23,919 nt of DNA, from the NCBI GenBank assembly GCA_002716165.1, contig PAZT01000023.1, positions 1 through 23,919 on the forward strand, written 5' to 3'. This DNA is from Deltaproteobacteria bacterium. GTDB taxonomy: Bacteria > SAR324 > NAC60-12. Position 1 is the first letter of the stretch. Each line of letters begins with the position of its first letter. Below the pieces are notes generated by a model. It was not told where the DNA came from. It made no database searches and saw only the letters and a program-made list of their open reading frames with translations. Made by a program: the position numbers and the translations under genes. Positions 15,537 to 23,910 of the stretch are shown one piece after another.

Positions 15537-17296
15537 TTGTTTTTTGATCTTAATAATTTAGTTTCTTTTTTATCAATTTTATTAAATTTATCAAAGCAGA
15601 CCAAATATTCTCTTTCAGCTATTTTCTTCGAAATATACCCCTCAGAAACATCATTTTCAATTTTTTCAAATTCTCTTTTATTTGGCGGTCCATATCCACC
15701 TCCTCCAGAAGTTACAAGCTTGATGCAATCACCTTTTAGCATGTATATATCAGAGAATTTCCCATTACAAACTGTCCCAAAAGAGTTTTTCATATCATTA
15801 TATTTTTTCCCTTTATTTTTTTTGACAAGGAATCCTGACCTTTTACCAGGTTTACCACCAAAAAATCCCTCAGGCTCAATTACATTTCTCTCAATAAAAG
15901 CTGATACTCTAATCTCATCAGAAAGAATTTCTATTTCTCGACTATATCCCAAACCTCCTCTATTCTCTCCATGACCACAAGAATTTTCATTTAATGCAAA
16001 AGATTTATGTAAAATTGGATATCTTCCTTCTAAAACCTCAATTGGTGCTATAGCACAATTTCCATTTGGGATACACAAAGCATCATTCCCATCTTTCTTA
16101 TATCGGCCACCCCAGCCACAGCCTTCATTGCTTAAATTAGCAAAAACTTCATTTGTATCAGGATGAACCCCACCTATAGCTAATAATTCTGATGTCCCTC
16201 CATCAAATGCAGAAACTCTTTCTGGTAAAGCTTCCTTCAGCGCAGAATATATTCCCATTATAATGTGCGGATGTATCTCAGAGTTTCCTCCTACACTTGC
16301 ACCAGGATATTCAACATTAACAATTGTTCCTGGCGGAGCTATAATTTTAACTGGCTTGTAACAACCATGATTTGAAGGTATATCATTATCTGTTATGTGG
16401 AACAAAGCGTTATATGTTGCTGATGCTGTCACACCATAAGTACAATTTACTGGACCTCTAGCTTGTTCTGCTGAACCAGAATAATCAAAAATCATTTCAT
16501 CATTATCTACTATTATTTTTACTTTTAGTTTCAGCGGCTCATCAACAACTCCGTCATTATCGATAGCATAACCTTCATAATTATAAACACCATTAGGAAT
16601 ATTTTTTATCTCATTCCTCATTCTTACTTCAGAGTAGTTCTTGATTTCCTCTTTCATAAATCTAAAGGTTTTCAAATCATACCTGTTGATCAACTCCAGC
16701 AAACTTCTCTCACCAACATGCAAAGAACCGATCATAGCTTTCATATCTCCATAGGAATATCTAGGCGTTCTTACATTTGAAAGCAATATATTCCAAATAT
16801 CTTCATTATCCTTACCTTGATTAATAATTTTTACAGGAGGGAATCGAATACCTTCCTGAAAGACCTCCGTTGCATCTCCTGCAAAACCACCAGGGACCAT
16901 ACCACCTACCTCTGTCATATGACCAATAACGCACATAAAAGCAATTATTTCACCTTTAAAGAATACTGGTTTGATCACAGTAAACTCTGGCAAGTGGCAA
17001 CCACCTCTAAAAGGATCATTATGTAAAACAACGTCACCCTTTTTGAAATTTTCTATACCAATTTCTTGGATAGTCCACTCCGTAATATAGACTATTGCTC
17101 CCAGATGAGCCGGACAAAACTCTGCCTGAGCTATCATCTCCCCTTTCTCATCAAATATTGCACAGGAAAAATCTAATCCCTCATTAAATAGTGGTGAATA
17201 TGAAGTATTCATCATAGCGATACCCATTTCTCTTGCAGTGGTAATTAGATAGTTATTTATAACCTGAAGAGTAATTTGGTCTACATTAGATTTCAT
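15533..17296 (-). CDS. hyuB: Hydantoinase B/oxoprolinase family subunit (HyuB)
   Basis: HyuB proteins pair with HyuA to open cyclic amides (N-methylhydantoin, 5-oxoproline, related lactams) or, in carboxylase relatives, to carboxylate ketones with ATP. The 587-residue length is typical. Features include the N-terminal DQITLQVINNYLITTAREMG block, the CPAHLGA and DVVLHNDPFRGGCHLPE motifs that build the metal site, VGGNSEIHPH, and the C-terminal GGGGYGPP tail, followed by a basic stretch. AGGAG precedes ATG 17296, which lies 16 bases after the HyuA stop. The two are clearly one operon unit. No third acetone-carboxylase subunit is present, so hydrolysis is favoured over carboxylation. Confidence 0.93.
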   Translation of the reverse strand: MKSNVDQITLQVINNYLITTAREMGIAMMNTSYSPLFNEGLDFSCAIFDEKGEMIAQAEFCPAHLGAIVYITEWTIQEIGIENFKKGDVVLHNDPFRGGCHLPEFTVIKPVFFKGEIIAFMCVIGHMTEVGGMVPGGFAGDATEVFQEGIRFPPVKIINQGKDNEDIWNILLSNVRTPRYSYGDMKAMIGSLHVGERSLLELINRYDLKTFRFMKEEIKNYSEVRMRNEIKNIPNGVYNYEGYAIDNDGVVDEPLKLKVKIIVDNDEMIFDYSGSAEQARGPVNCTYGVTASATYNALFHITDNDIPSNHGCYKPVKIIAPPGTIVNVEYPGASVGGNSEIHPHIIMGIYSALKEALPERVSAFDGGTSELLAIGGVHPDTNEVFANLSNEGCGWGGRYKKDGNDALCIPNGNCAIAPIEVLEGRYPILHKSFALNENSCGHGENRGGLGYSREIEILSDEIRVSAFIERNVIEPEGFFGGKPGKRSGFLVKKNKGKKYNDMKNSFGTVCNGKFSDIYMLKGDCIKLVTSGGGGYGPPNKREFEKIENDVSEGYISKKIAEREYLVCFDKFNKIDKKETKLLRSKNK

Positions 17297-17312
17297 AATT
17301 TCTCCTAATTTT

Positions 17313-19346
17313 CTAGTTTACATTTATGATTAAATTACCATATTCATCTACAATAGTTTTTTGATTAGGATGAAGTAAAGTAACTGAATTATTTTCTTCA
17401 ATTACGCATGGTCCGCTAATTTTTTGATTACGAACCAAATCATCTCTTAAATAAACATCACAATCCAAAAATCCTTTTTTTTCAAAATAAATCTTTCTTT
17501 TACTACGCCTAGTACTTTTTTTGATATTTCCTAATTTCTCTGGCGCAGATTTCTTTGTTTTCCCAATACACGAAATATGAAAGTTAACAATCTCAACTAT
17601 CTCGTTTGGTAAATCGTAACCATATAATTTTTTGTGCTCTAAGGCAAACAATTCAAATACCTTCTTTATCGATTTTTCATCAAAATTTGTTACACTATCT
17701 GGCAAAGTTACATCTACTCCATAGTTTTGCCCTAAGTATCGCATTTCTAATATTTTATAGAGCTTAGGTAAACCGGTATATCCTTCATTTTTGATTTGAT
17801 TTAGTGAATTTTTTTCCAACGTTTTAAACACAGATTTAATTTGTTTTAAATCAATGAAGTCTGATCTCATATTTGCTGTTTTTGAGACATCAACCCTCAT
17901 ATCAGACATATTTAAACCAAATGCAGAAAATACTCCTTGGTTTATTGGAACTACAACATCTTTCAAATCTAGTAATTTAGCTAATTCAGCACAGTGTGCT
18001 GAGCAAGCACCTCCAAATGATACTAAAGAAAAATTCCTGGGGTCAAAACCTTTATCAATAGAAATAAGTCTTATCGCATTTACCATATTCCAGTTAACTA
18101 ATTTTATAATATCTATCGAAGTTTCATAAATACTTTTGTTAATTTTGTTAGCTAATTTATCAACTATATTGTAACTCAATTCTTTATTCAATTTAAAATT
18201 ACCGCCTGCAAAATTTTCTGGATTTAATCTCCCTAAAATTAAATTTGCATCAGTCACAGTAGGCTTATCTCCACCTCTGTCATAACAAACTGGGCCAGGA
18301 TTAGAACCGGCACTTTCAGGGCCTACTCTTAATAATCCTCCTTTATCAATCCATGCTATTGAACCTCCTCCGGCTCCAATAGTCTTTACCTCAACCATAG
18401 AAGTTCTAATAGGAATACCCCACTCCAATTCAACTCCTTTAGATCTAGCAAATTTGCCATTATAAATTAGACTTACATCAAAACTTGTACCTCCCATATC
18501 AGCGGAAATTAAATTCTTCCTATTGGTTACTTTTCCTATGTATTGAGATGCAATCACTCCCCCTACTGGTCCAGATAAAATTATATCCGAAGGCCTTTCC
18601 GTTACGGAGTTAAAATCAGTGACTCCACCGTTTGATTTCATCATCAATAGATTTGAATTAAATTCATTTTTTTTCAGTCCATTTTGTAAATTTTTAACAT
18701 ATAATGAAACGGAAGGTTTTAAAAAAGCATCAATTATTGTAGTACTTGCTCTCTCATATTCCCTCCACCTAGGAAATACTTCATGTGAAAGAGAAATTTT
18801 TACATCCGGCAGAACATTCTTAAAAATTTCCCTTATTCTAATTTCATGATTAGGATGTAAATATGAAAATAAACAACAAACAGCAACTGCCTCAATTTTC
18901 TCTCTCTTAAAAATTTTAGCTAACTTAACAACATCATTCTCATTCAATTCTTTTAAAACTTCCCCTTTGTAATTGACTCTTTCATCAATATCAAAACAAT
19001 ATCTCCTTTTAACAGGAAGCTTTGGTTTATCCCATTTCAAATCGTAGTGATGTTTTCTATTCATCCTTTGAATAAAAATTACATCTGTAAACCCTTTTGT
19101 GCAAACAAATGCTGTCCTCGCTCCCTTTTTTTCTAACAATGAGTTCGTAGCGACTGTGGTTCCATGAATAATTGTTTCAATATCACTCATTTTTAAATTT
19201 CCGAATTGAATCGCATTTAAGACTGCCTCAATTGGATTTTTTGGGTTACTGCTTACCTTTATTGCGAATGATTTCTTATTTTCACTATCAAAGACCATGA
19301 GGTCTGTAAAAGTCCCGCCAACATCTATACCAACTTTTAGAGTCAT
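17313..19346 (-). CDS. hyuA: Hydantoinase A/oxoprolinase family ATPase subunit (HyuA)
   Basis: HyuA supplies the ATP-using half of the hydantoinase/oxoprolinase complex, phosphorylating the amide or ketone oxygen. The 677-residue protein has the actin-like phosphate loop GIDVGGTFTD (6-15), HGTTVATNSLLE (61-72), the EVFPRWREYERA segment (189-200), GPVGGV (259-264) and the second phosphate loop SADMGGTSFD (281-290), followed by an oxoprolinase C-terminal domain. The length is normal for the family. ATG 19346 lacks a clear ribosome site. It lies 24 bases after the small zinc-finger ORF and could be coupled to it. The substrate, whether N-methylhydantoin, a sugar-derived lactam or another cyclic compound, cannot be fixed. 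Confidence 0.93.
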   Translation of the reverse strand: MTLKVGIDVGGTFTDLMVFDSENKKSFAIKVSSNPKNPIEAVLNAIQFGNLKMSDIETIIHGTTVATNSLLEKKGARTAFVCTKGFTDVIFIQRMNRKHHYDLKWDKPKLPVKRRYCFDIDERVNYKGEVLKELNENDVVKLAKIFKREKIEAVAVCCLFSYLHPNHEIRIREIFKNVLPDVKISLSHEVFPRWREYERASTTIIDAFLKPSVSLYVKNLQNGLKKNEFNSNLLMMKSNGGVTDFNSVTERPSDIILSGPVGGVIASQYIGKVTNRKNLISADMGGTSFDVSLIYNGKFARSKGVELEWGIPIRTSMVEVKTIGAGGGSIAWIDKGGLLRVGPESAGSNPGPVCYDRGGDKPTVTDANLILGRLNPENFAGGNFKLNKELSYNIVDKLANKINKSIYETSIDIIKLVNWNMVNAIRLISIDKGFDPRNFSLVSFGGACSAHCAELAKLLDLKDVVVPINQGVFSAFGLNMSDMRVDVSKTANMRSDFIDLKQIKSVFKTLEKNSLNQIKNEGYTGLPKLYKILEMRYLGQNYGVDVTLPDSVTNFDEKSIKKVFELFALEHKKLYGYDLPNEIVEIVNFHISCIGKTKKSAPEKLGNIKKSTRRSKRKIYFEKKGFLDCDVYLRDDLVRNQKISGPCVIEENNSVTLLHPNQKTIVDEYGNLIINVN

Positions 19347-19370
19347 AATATTTTTTTATTAAATTATTAT

Positions 19371-19526
19371 TTAATTTGCTGAATATTTTTTTATCAATTC
19401 AATACACTCTTTAGAACATAATGTGTATTTTTTTTCTCGAAAAATTAAATCTCTCGGTTTTGTATTAAGTGGAATCATTTTGCCGCAAAATGTACATCTT
19501 TGAAATTTTTGATTTATTCTTATCAT
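19371..19526 (-). CDS. Small Cys4 zinc-finger protein (51 residues)
   Basis: A complete ORF fills the gap between the permease and HyuA genes. Cys11 and Cys14 (RCTFCGK) and Cys37 and Cys41 (LCSKEC) give C-x2-C-x22-C-x3-C, the spacing of TRASH/MYM-like treble-clef metal-binding modules. Basic and aromatic residues fill the rest. ATG 19526 is one base after the permease stop and its own stop is 24 bases before HyuA, so it is embedded in the operon. GGAG lies about 12 bases before ATG, rather far for a ribosome site. A role as a metal chaperone, redox or accessory subunit for HyuA/HyuB is a guess from position. The family is not firmly recognised. Confidence 0.7.
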   Translation of the reverse strand: MIRINQKFQRCTFCGKMIPLNTKPRDLIFREKKYTLCSKECIELIKKYSAN

Positions 19527-19527
19527 A

Positions 19528-20349
19528 TTATTTAACTGCTCCAAATGTTAATGCTCTGACTATGAAATTCTGACCAATGAAAGCCATAACTATCATAGGT
19601 ATTATAGCAATAGTTGCTAAAGCAGATTGAGGCCCCCATCTTAAACCAACTGCTTCACTGAAATATTGTGATAATCTAACGGGAACGGTATACAATTCAC
19701 TATTATTTAGAATTAATGCAAACAGAAATTCACTCCAGACAAAAATAAATGTTAAAATAGTTACAGTAACCAACCCCGGGCCTAATAATGGTATAATCAT
19801 TTTATATATTATTTTAAATCTGCCACAACCATCAATCATTGCTGCATCATCAATATCTAAGGGAATTTCATTTATAAATCCTCTTAAAATCCATATAACA
19901 AAAGGCAAATTAAAAGTAGTGTAAACTAATATTAAACCTGTATAAGTATCTATTAAATTGAAATTAGTGAACATAACACTGATTGGTATAGCAAAAGCTA
20001 TTGGAGGTAGGAACTTAATTGATAATATCCAGTAAGCAAAATTATCTCCACCTGTATTAAATCTGGATAGACTGTAGGCACTTGGTATTCCCAAACAAAC
20101 TGCTAAGATTGTAGAAATGGTAGTGATTATTAAACTATTTGTAAAAGCATCTTTACCACCATCTTCCCACATCTCAATATAATTATGAAAAGAGGGGTCA
20201 CTAGGGATCCAAATCGGGGGGGTGTGTAAGTATTCTACTTCAGCCTTAAATCCTGTAAGGATAATCCATGCTAATGGTAAAATTGTTAATACCAAAATAA
20301 AAACAATTACTAAATAACGAAAAATAATAAAAATATTATTTATTTTCAT
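19528..20349 (-). CDS. ABC transporter permease, MalG/CUT1 type
   Basis: This inner-membrane subunit carries sugars, polyols or related solutes through a CUT1 importer. The 273 residues hold six hydrophobic segments, with the first at about 10-32. The ATPase-contact EAA loop IDDAAMIDGCGRFKIIYKMI (in the region about 180-205) is intact, and the ending FIVRALTFGAVK is typical of MalG-like subunits. Its start overlaps the stop of the partner permease by 14 bases, a tight pairing that implies equal production. The zinc-finger ORF follows at once. Confidence 0.95.
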   Translation of the reverse strand: MKINNIFIIFRYLVIVFILVLTILPLAWIILTGFKAEVEYLHTPPIWIPSDPSFHNYIEMWEDGGKDAFTNSLIITTISTILAVCLGIPSAYSLSRFNTGGDNFAYWILSIKFLPPIAFAIPISVMFTNFNLIDTYTGLILVYTTFNLPFVIWILRGFINEIPLDIDDAAMIDGCGRFKIIYKMIIPLLGPGLVTVTILTFIFVWSEFLFALILNNSELYTVPVRLSQYFSEAVGLRWGPQSALATIAIIPMIVMAFIGQNFIVRALTFGAVK

Positions 20350-21214
20350 AATCAGTAATAAATTTAATTAAAGTGCTTGTAAATATTATTATTACAATCA
20401 ATAAAATAAAAGATCCAGCTGTGGCATTACCCATACTCCAAAATCTAAATGCCAAATTATATATATATACTGATAATGTTTCGGTTTGTATTCCAGGGCC
20501 AGCTCTTGTACTTAGTAAAATAACATCGAATAATTTCAAGAGATCTAGTGCCCTAATCAAAAAAGTTACTAGTAAAATGTATTTTAACTGAGGAAGGACT
20601 ATGTAGAGAGCTATCTGCCAACTATTCGCACCATCCACGCGAGCAGACTCAATAGGTTCATTTGGCAATGACATTATTCCTGAAAATATTATCAAAAAAA
20701 CAAAAGGAGTCCATTGCCATGTGTCTGCAAGAATAATTACTACCTTTGCCCAAAACCCATCTGATAACCAAGCTATATTTGTTTCCTTTTGAAGAACGAA
20801 ATCTATTATTTGAGGTATAAAACCGTAATCGTTAGTAAAGGCTATTCTTGCTGTGAATCCTACTACGACTGGACTCATCATCATTGGTACTAAATAAATA
20901 CTGGTGATAATTTTCTTGAATTTAAAATCTCCACTAAATAAGAAAGCCAAAAATAAGCCGAGTATCATCTGTATAGAAATAGTAATCACTTCAAAAACTA
21001 GAGTTACGTATGAAGCATTACGATATCTCTCATCTTCAAAAATTAGATTTTTGTAATTATCAAACCATACAAATGGTTTTTCAGGTATCATTGCATCATA
21101 CTGATGCATGCTAGTATAGAGAGCGTCTAAGGTAGGATAAACAGTAAGAACTAATAAAAGAATTACTGATGGAATTACCAAAATCCATTTGTAATATAAA
21201 TCAAAAGCCTTCAT
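20336..21214 (-). CDS. ABC transporter permease, MalF/CUT1 type
   Basis: This 292-residue inner-membrane subunit pairs with the MalG-type permease. It has a first helix at about 9-30, six hydrophobic segments overall, a periplasmic stretch after helix one, and the EAA loop PIESARVDGANSWQIALYIV with the conserved Gly. The ATG has no clear ribosome site. The gene lies 242 bases after the solute-binding-protein gene, a gap that contains a strong stem-loop. No ATPase of the MalK/UgpC type is encoded in the window, so the pair must use a subunit encoded elsewhere. Confidence 0.94.
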   Translation of the reverse strand: MKAFDLYYKWILVIPSVILLLVLTVYPTLDALYTSMHQYDAMIPEKPFVWFDNYKNLIFEDERYRNASYVTLVFEVITISIQMILGLFLAFLFSGDFKFKKIITSIYLVPMMMSPVVVGFTARIAFTNDYGFIPQIIDFVLQKETNIAWLSDGFWAKVVIILADTWQWTPFVFLIIFSGIMSLPNEPIESARVDGANSWQIALYIVLPQLKYILLVTFLIRALDLLKLFDVILLSTRAGPGIQTETLSVYIYNLAFRFWSMGNATAGSFILLIVIIIFTSTLIKFITDYENK

Positions 21215-21413
21215 AAAACTAATTCTAGATTTTAAGATAATACACTATGTGAACAATCGTTGAGTTTTTAATCGGCAGGTATTAAAATACTTGTATGTAA
21301 AAAAGTTTTATAATTTATAATCTATAAAAAAAATTAAAATTAGCATTTTTTATTTTTAATCCTGATTTAGTAACTTAAGCTAATAAATTAAACAAAATAA
21401 TTTATATCTCTTA

Positions 21414-21445
21414 TATTATTGAGGGTGCTTGCACCCTCAATAATA
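21414..21445 (-). other. Intercistronic stem-loop after the binding-protein gene
   Basis: Perfect 15-base arms, TATTATTGAGGGTGC (21414-21428) and its complement (21431-21445), enclose a 2-base loop 11 bases past the binding-protein stop. Neither side is followed by a T-run, so it is not a standard intrinsic terminator. Such hairpins between binding-protein and permease genes often protect the upstream mRNA and give the binding protein higher abundance. This is the likely role here. Confidence 0.75.
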
Positions 21446-21456
21446 ATGTTTGAGTT

Positions 21457-22866
21457 CTAATTGTAGTAACTATCTAAAAGTGCGTTATATAATCTTAACT
21501 GTTTATCCTTTCCAAATTTCTTTGTAATTTTATCCCATTTTTTTGCAGCATTATCCAAGGCTTTCTTTGGTGAGTTAATTTCCCCAGTCATATACCTTGA
21601 AATCTCTATTTCTAATGCCTGCATATATTCATCATTACCTGGTAATATCAAATCAGGGAATCCTTGAGCAATGTTTGCTTTTTGGGCATCAAAATAGTGG
21701 TCTGCACCTTTAAAAATTGACCTCATTTCTTTATCATTGAAAATGGATTTTCTTATTACATCTGTATTACCTGACAAATTCATATTAGCCCTCTTCATCT
21801 GTTCTTTAGAAATTAACCATTGAGCTACTAGATAAACTGCCTCTTTTGGTTTTTTACTTTTTGAATTAACTACTAGAGAATAACCTGGGAAATTCATGGT
21901 TTTTGGATTGTGCTTACCATTTACAATATATCCAGGTACAGTAGTATAACCTACTTTACCAATTACCTTTGATGCTTTTACGTCTACAAAGTTTTTTCCA
22001 GCTGCAGGCCATGTAATAAGCATAGCCGCTTTCCCTTGACTAAAAGCAGCCAAGGTTTCAACATAACCATAGCTTAAAACATCTTTGGACATATATTTAT
22101 TCATATTCTTTAAATCTCTCAGCCCTCGCACGCCTTCTTCACTATTTATTGTTGCTTTCATATTATTGTCAAAATAATTTCCTCCCAATGATCCAAGTCT
22201 CTGAATAAACCATGGATAAGTTAAACCTTTAACTCTCCACTCAGTCGCTCCATATAAGTTTTCACTGGGTCTATTGAAAAACTCACCAATATCATCAAAT
22301 TCATCCCAAGTTCTTGGTGGTAACAAGTTATAACCGTACTTCTGTTTAAACTTTCGTTGCTCATTTTCATCTTCAAACAAATCTTTCCTGTAATATAAAA
22401 TCCAAGTATCACCGTCAGTAGGTAAACCATAGACACCTCCTGCGTAAGAAGACCAAACTTTATTGAATGGTGCTACCATATCATCCAATTCAGGGTCATA
22501 TTTGTTAACCCACTTTGTTAAAGGTTCTAGATAACCAGTATTGTAAAAATCACCCATCCATGAAGTTTGCAAGAAAACAATGTCATAAGTTCCTCTTTTA
22601 CCCATTGCATCTTGAAGTATCTTTGTTCTATGTTCAAGAAAAGGTGCTTCTTTAGGGATTAGTTTATGTCCTGTTAATCGATTAAATTCTTTTGCATTCA
22701 CTTTTGCCATTTTGATAGTTATATCTTCAGCAAATATTGTGAACTTGGTACCAGGCTTCAAATTTAGATTTTTTAAACCTTGTATCGCTCTCTCGCTTGA
22801 AGTATTCGCAGAAACAGTGAATACAAAACTTAAGGTTAATGCAAATATCATCAGTAGTTTTTTCAT
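21457..22866 (-). CDS. ABC transporter solute-binding protein, family 1 (CUT1)
   Basis: This is the periplasmic receptor of the importer. The 469 residues begin with a Sec signal peptide: two Lys at 2-3, a hydrophobic core at 4-17 and an expected cut after SA at 19-20. Motifs of family 1 binding proteins follow: YDIVFLQTSWMGDFYNTGYLE is the hinge-proximal region (split over about 94-115), then GVYGLPTDGDTWILYYRKDL (144-163), and AAFSQGKAAMLITWP deeper in the second lobe. It is somewhat longer than the usual 410-440 residues. AGAGG a few bases before ATG supports the start. It is the first gene of the island and probably its main regulated product. The ligand is likely a sugar, polyol or sugar acid, matching the dehydratase and SDR genes downstream. 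Confidence 0.93.
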   Translation of the reverse strand: MKKLLMIFALTLSFVFTVSANTSSERAIQGLKNLNLKPGTKFTIFAEDITIKMAKVNAKEFNRLTGHKLIPKEAPFLEHRTKILQDAMGKRGTYDIVFLQTSWMGDFYNTGYLEPLTKWVNKYDPELDDMVAPFNKVWSSYAGGVYGLPTDGDTWILYYRKDLFEDENEQRKFKQKYGYNLLPPRTWDEFDDIGEFFNRPSENLYGATEWRVKGLTYPWFIQRLGSLGGNYFDNNMKATINSEEGVRGLRDLKNMNKYMSKDVLSYGYVETLAAFSQGKAAMLITWPAAGKNFVDVKASKVIGKVGYTTVPGYIVNGKHNPKTMNFPGYSLVVNSKSKKPKEAVYLVAQWLISKEQMKRANMNLSGNTDVIRKSIFNDKEMRSIFKGADHYFDAQKANIAQGFPDLILPGNDEYMQALEIEISRYMTGEINSPKKALDNAAKKWDKITKKFGKDKQLRLYNALLDSYYN

Positions 22867-22993
22867 TTTTACCTCTATTAGTTACATAATTTAAAATTAA
22901 TGAATAACTTTAGGCCTAAAATTAAGAGTTTTTTCTCAATGGAAACACTATCATAGGCTTAATGTAGATTTACTTGTATTTATTGAAAATGAG

Positions 22994-23021
22994 ATGCTAT
23001 AGATTTTAAAAGAAATGTCAA
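22994..23021 (-). promoter_or_regulatory. Candidate sigma-70 promoter for the catabolic island
   Basis: On the minus strand TTGACA (23021-23016) is followed after 16 bases by TAGCAT (22999-22994), a 4-of-6 match to the -10 box. This would give a leader of about 120 bases before the binding-protein start. The perfect -35 box is persuasive; the -10 box is weak, which would suit activator control. Confidence 0.4.
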
Positions 23022-23102
23022 CAAAAAATTAAATTTATTTTTCACTCATGTATGTAACATTTTAGTTTAATGACAGTTAACATGAGAATTTTTTTTCATG
23101 AT

Positions 23103-23171
23103 TTAAGGCATTGTGCAATCAATAATCTCCTCCTTAAGTTCAAGTGCCCGTTCTCCTAAAGTTGTGTTCAT
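23103..23171 (-). pseudogene. Stub resembling the N-terminus of a GntR-family regulator
   Basis: Twenty-two codons read TLGERALELKEEIIDCTMP after a Met-Asn-Thr start and end in TAA. The pattern resembles the start of the GntR winged-helix domain, where an ERAxELLKEEII-type helix is followed by a Pro-Gly turn. Here one residue seems missing and the stop falls just where that turn should be. It sits just upstream of the island promoter, the usual place for a local regulator. If correct, the island has lost that regulator. Confidence 0.35.
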
Positions 23172-23296
23172 CAGTTTGATCGGTTTCCGGGATCTAAGAA
23201 CCAGAAAAAGCTGGTACCATGTGTCTGTGAACCATTTGTACTGGAAGTACGCCTACGAATATAAAAATCTTCAATCTCATCAAAACGGGCAATCAT
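23171..23296 (-). CDS. Short ORF, 41 residues, unrecognised
   Basis: The frame starts MIARFDEIEDFYIRRRTSS and ends at a TGA that overlaps the next ATG as TGATG. It begins 10 bases after the stop of the membrane ORF. The composition is coding-like and richer in G+C than the surrounding gaps, but there is no clear ribosome site or family. It may be a fragment of a broken gene. Confidence 0.25.
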   Translation of the reverse strand: MIARFDEIEDFYIRRRTSSTNGSQTHGTSFFWFLDPGNRSN

Positions 23297-23305
23297 GTTG
23301 TTGTT

Positions 23306-23614
23306 TCATAAATAAGATTTGTTACGATTATCAAAATGGTGTTCTACTGGTTGTATAATTTGCAAAATTTCAGAAACTAATAATACCAAACCGAAAATCA
23401 ATAATAATGACATAAAAGCTTCTGGTATAAGCCTGGCCGCCCAATTCAATCCCTCCATAAACATCAGTGAAGTGACATCTGTCATGTTTTCAAACAAAGC
23501 TATTATACCCGTGATACCTAAACCTGCCAGGGTTTTTAAGATGGGTTCAATTCGTGTCTGGTGGATCACCAGCAGTATGGGACGAGGACGCAGTACTTCA
23601 TTAAGTTTAGGCAT
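23306..23614 (-). CDS. Small two-helix membrane protein, unknown
   Basis: This 102-residue ORF has two hydrophobic segments, around ILKTLAGLGITGIIALF and FMSLLLIFGLVLLVSEILQII, with a basic N-terminus (MPKLNEVLRPRP). This predicts a hairpin inner-membrane protein. The minus-strand reading is preferred over an overlapping plus-strand frame because only this one gives coherent helices. No ribosome site is visible before the ATG. It lies among decayed fragments, so it may itself be the remains of a larger protein. Confidence 0.4.
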   Translation of the reverse strand: MPKLNEVLRPRPILLVIHQTRIEPILKTLAGLGITGIIALFENMTDVTSLMFMEGLNWAARLIPEAFMSLLLIFGLVLLVSEILQIIQPVEHHFDNRNKSYL

Positions 23615-23703
23615 TTTTGGAGCTTGTTAAATTGAAGTCTCTAGATCAGTCTTTGAATATTACTGCTTTAAAAAAACCTAAGAAATCAAAATTTAGCTTA
23701 TGT

Positions 23704-23874
23704 CTAACTCTTATTCACATTTTTTATATTTTTCAGAAATGGCTCAACCAGGTCCATAGGTGGAGGAAAGACGATTGTATTTGTTTTATCTGAGGTAATT
23801 TCGGTTAAGGTCTTATTGATGAGGAGCGTAAAAAGAAATGGTGCAAGGACATCTATGGTTCTAGTGATAAATAC
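23704..23874 (-). pseudogene. C-terminal scrap of a stomatin/slipin-like SPFH protein
   Basis: An open frame without its own start reads about 56 codons to a stop and contains LTEITSDKTNTIVFPPPMDL. The NTIVFPPPMDL strand matches the end of SPFH/stomatin domains, where NSTIVFPLPIDM is typical. Only the tail is present, and upstream codons in this frame run into a stop. It is read as a leftover from deletion or rearrangement of a slipin gene. Confidence 0.5.
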
Positions 23875-23910
23875 TTAGATTATTGTTAACAATTAATAGG
23901 AGAAATTAAG

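Noticed and set aside
15537..15974. 145-codon plus-strand frame opposite hyuB
   Set aside because: It lies wholly antisense to the well-conserved HyuB C-terminus and has no ribosome site or family features.
23319..23630. 103-codon plus-strand frame overlapping the small membrane ORF
   Set aside because: The reverse strand gives two coherent hydrophobic helices, while this frame gives a featureless mixture without a start signal.
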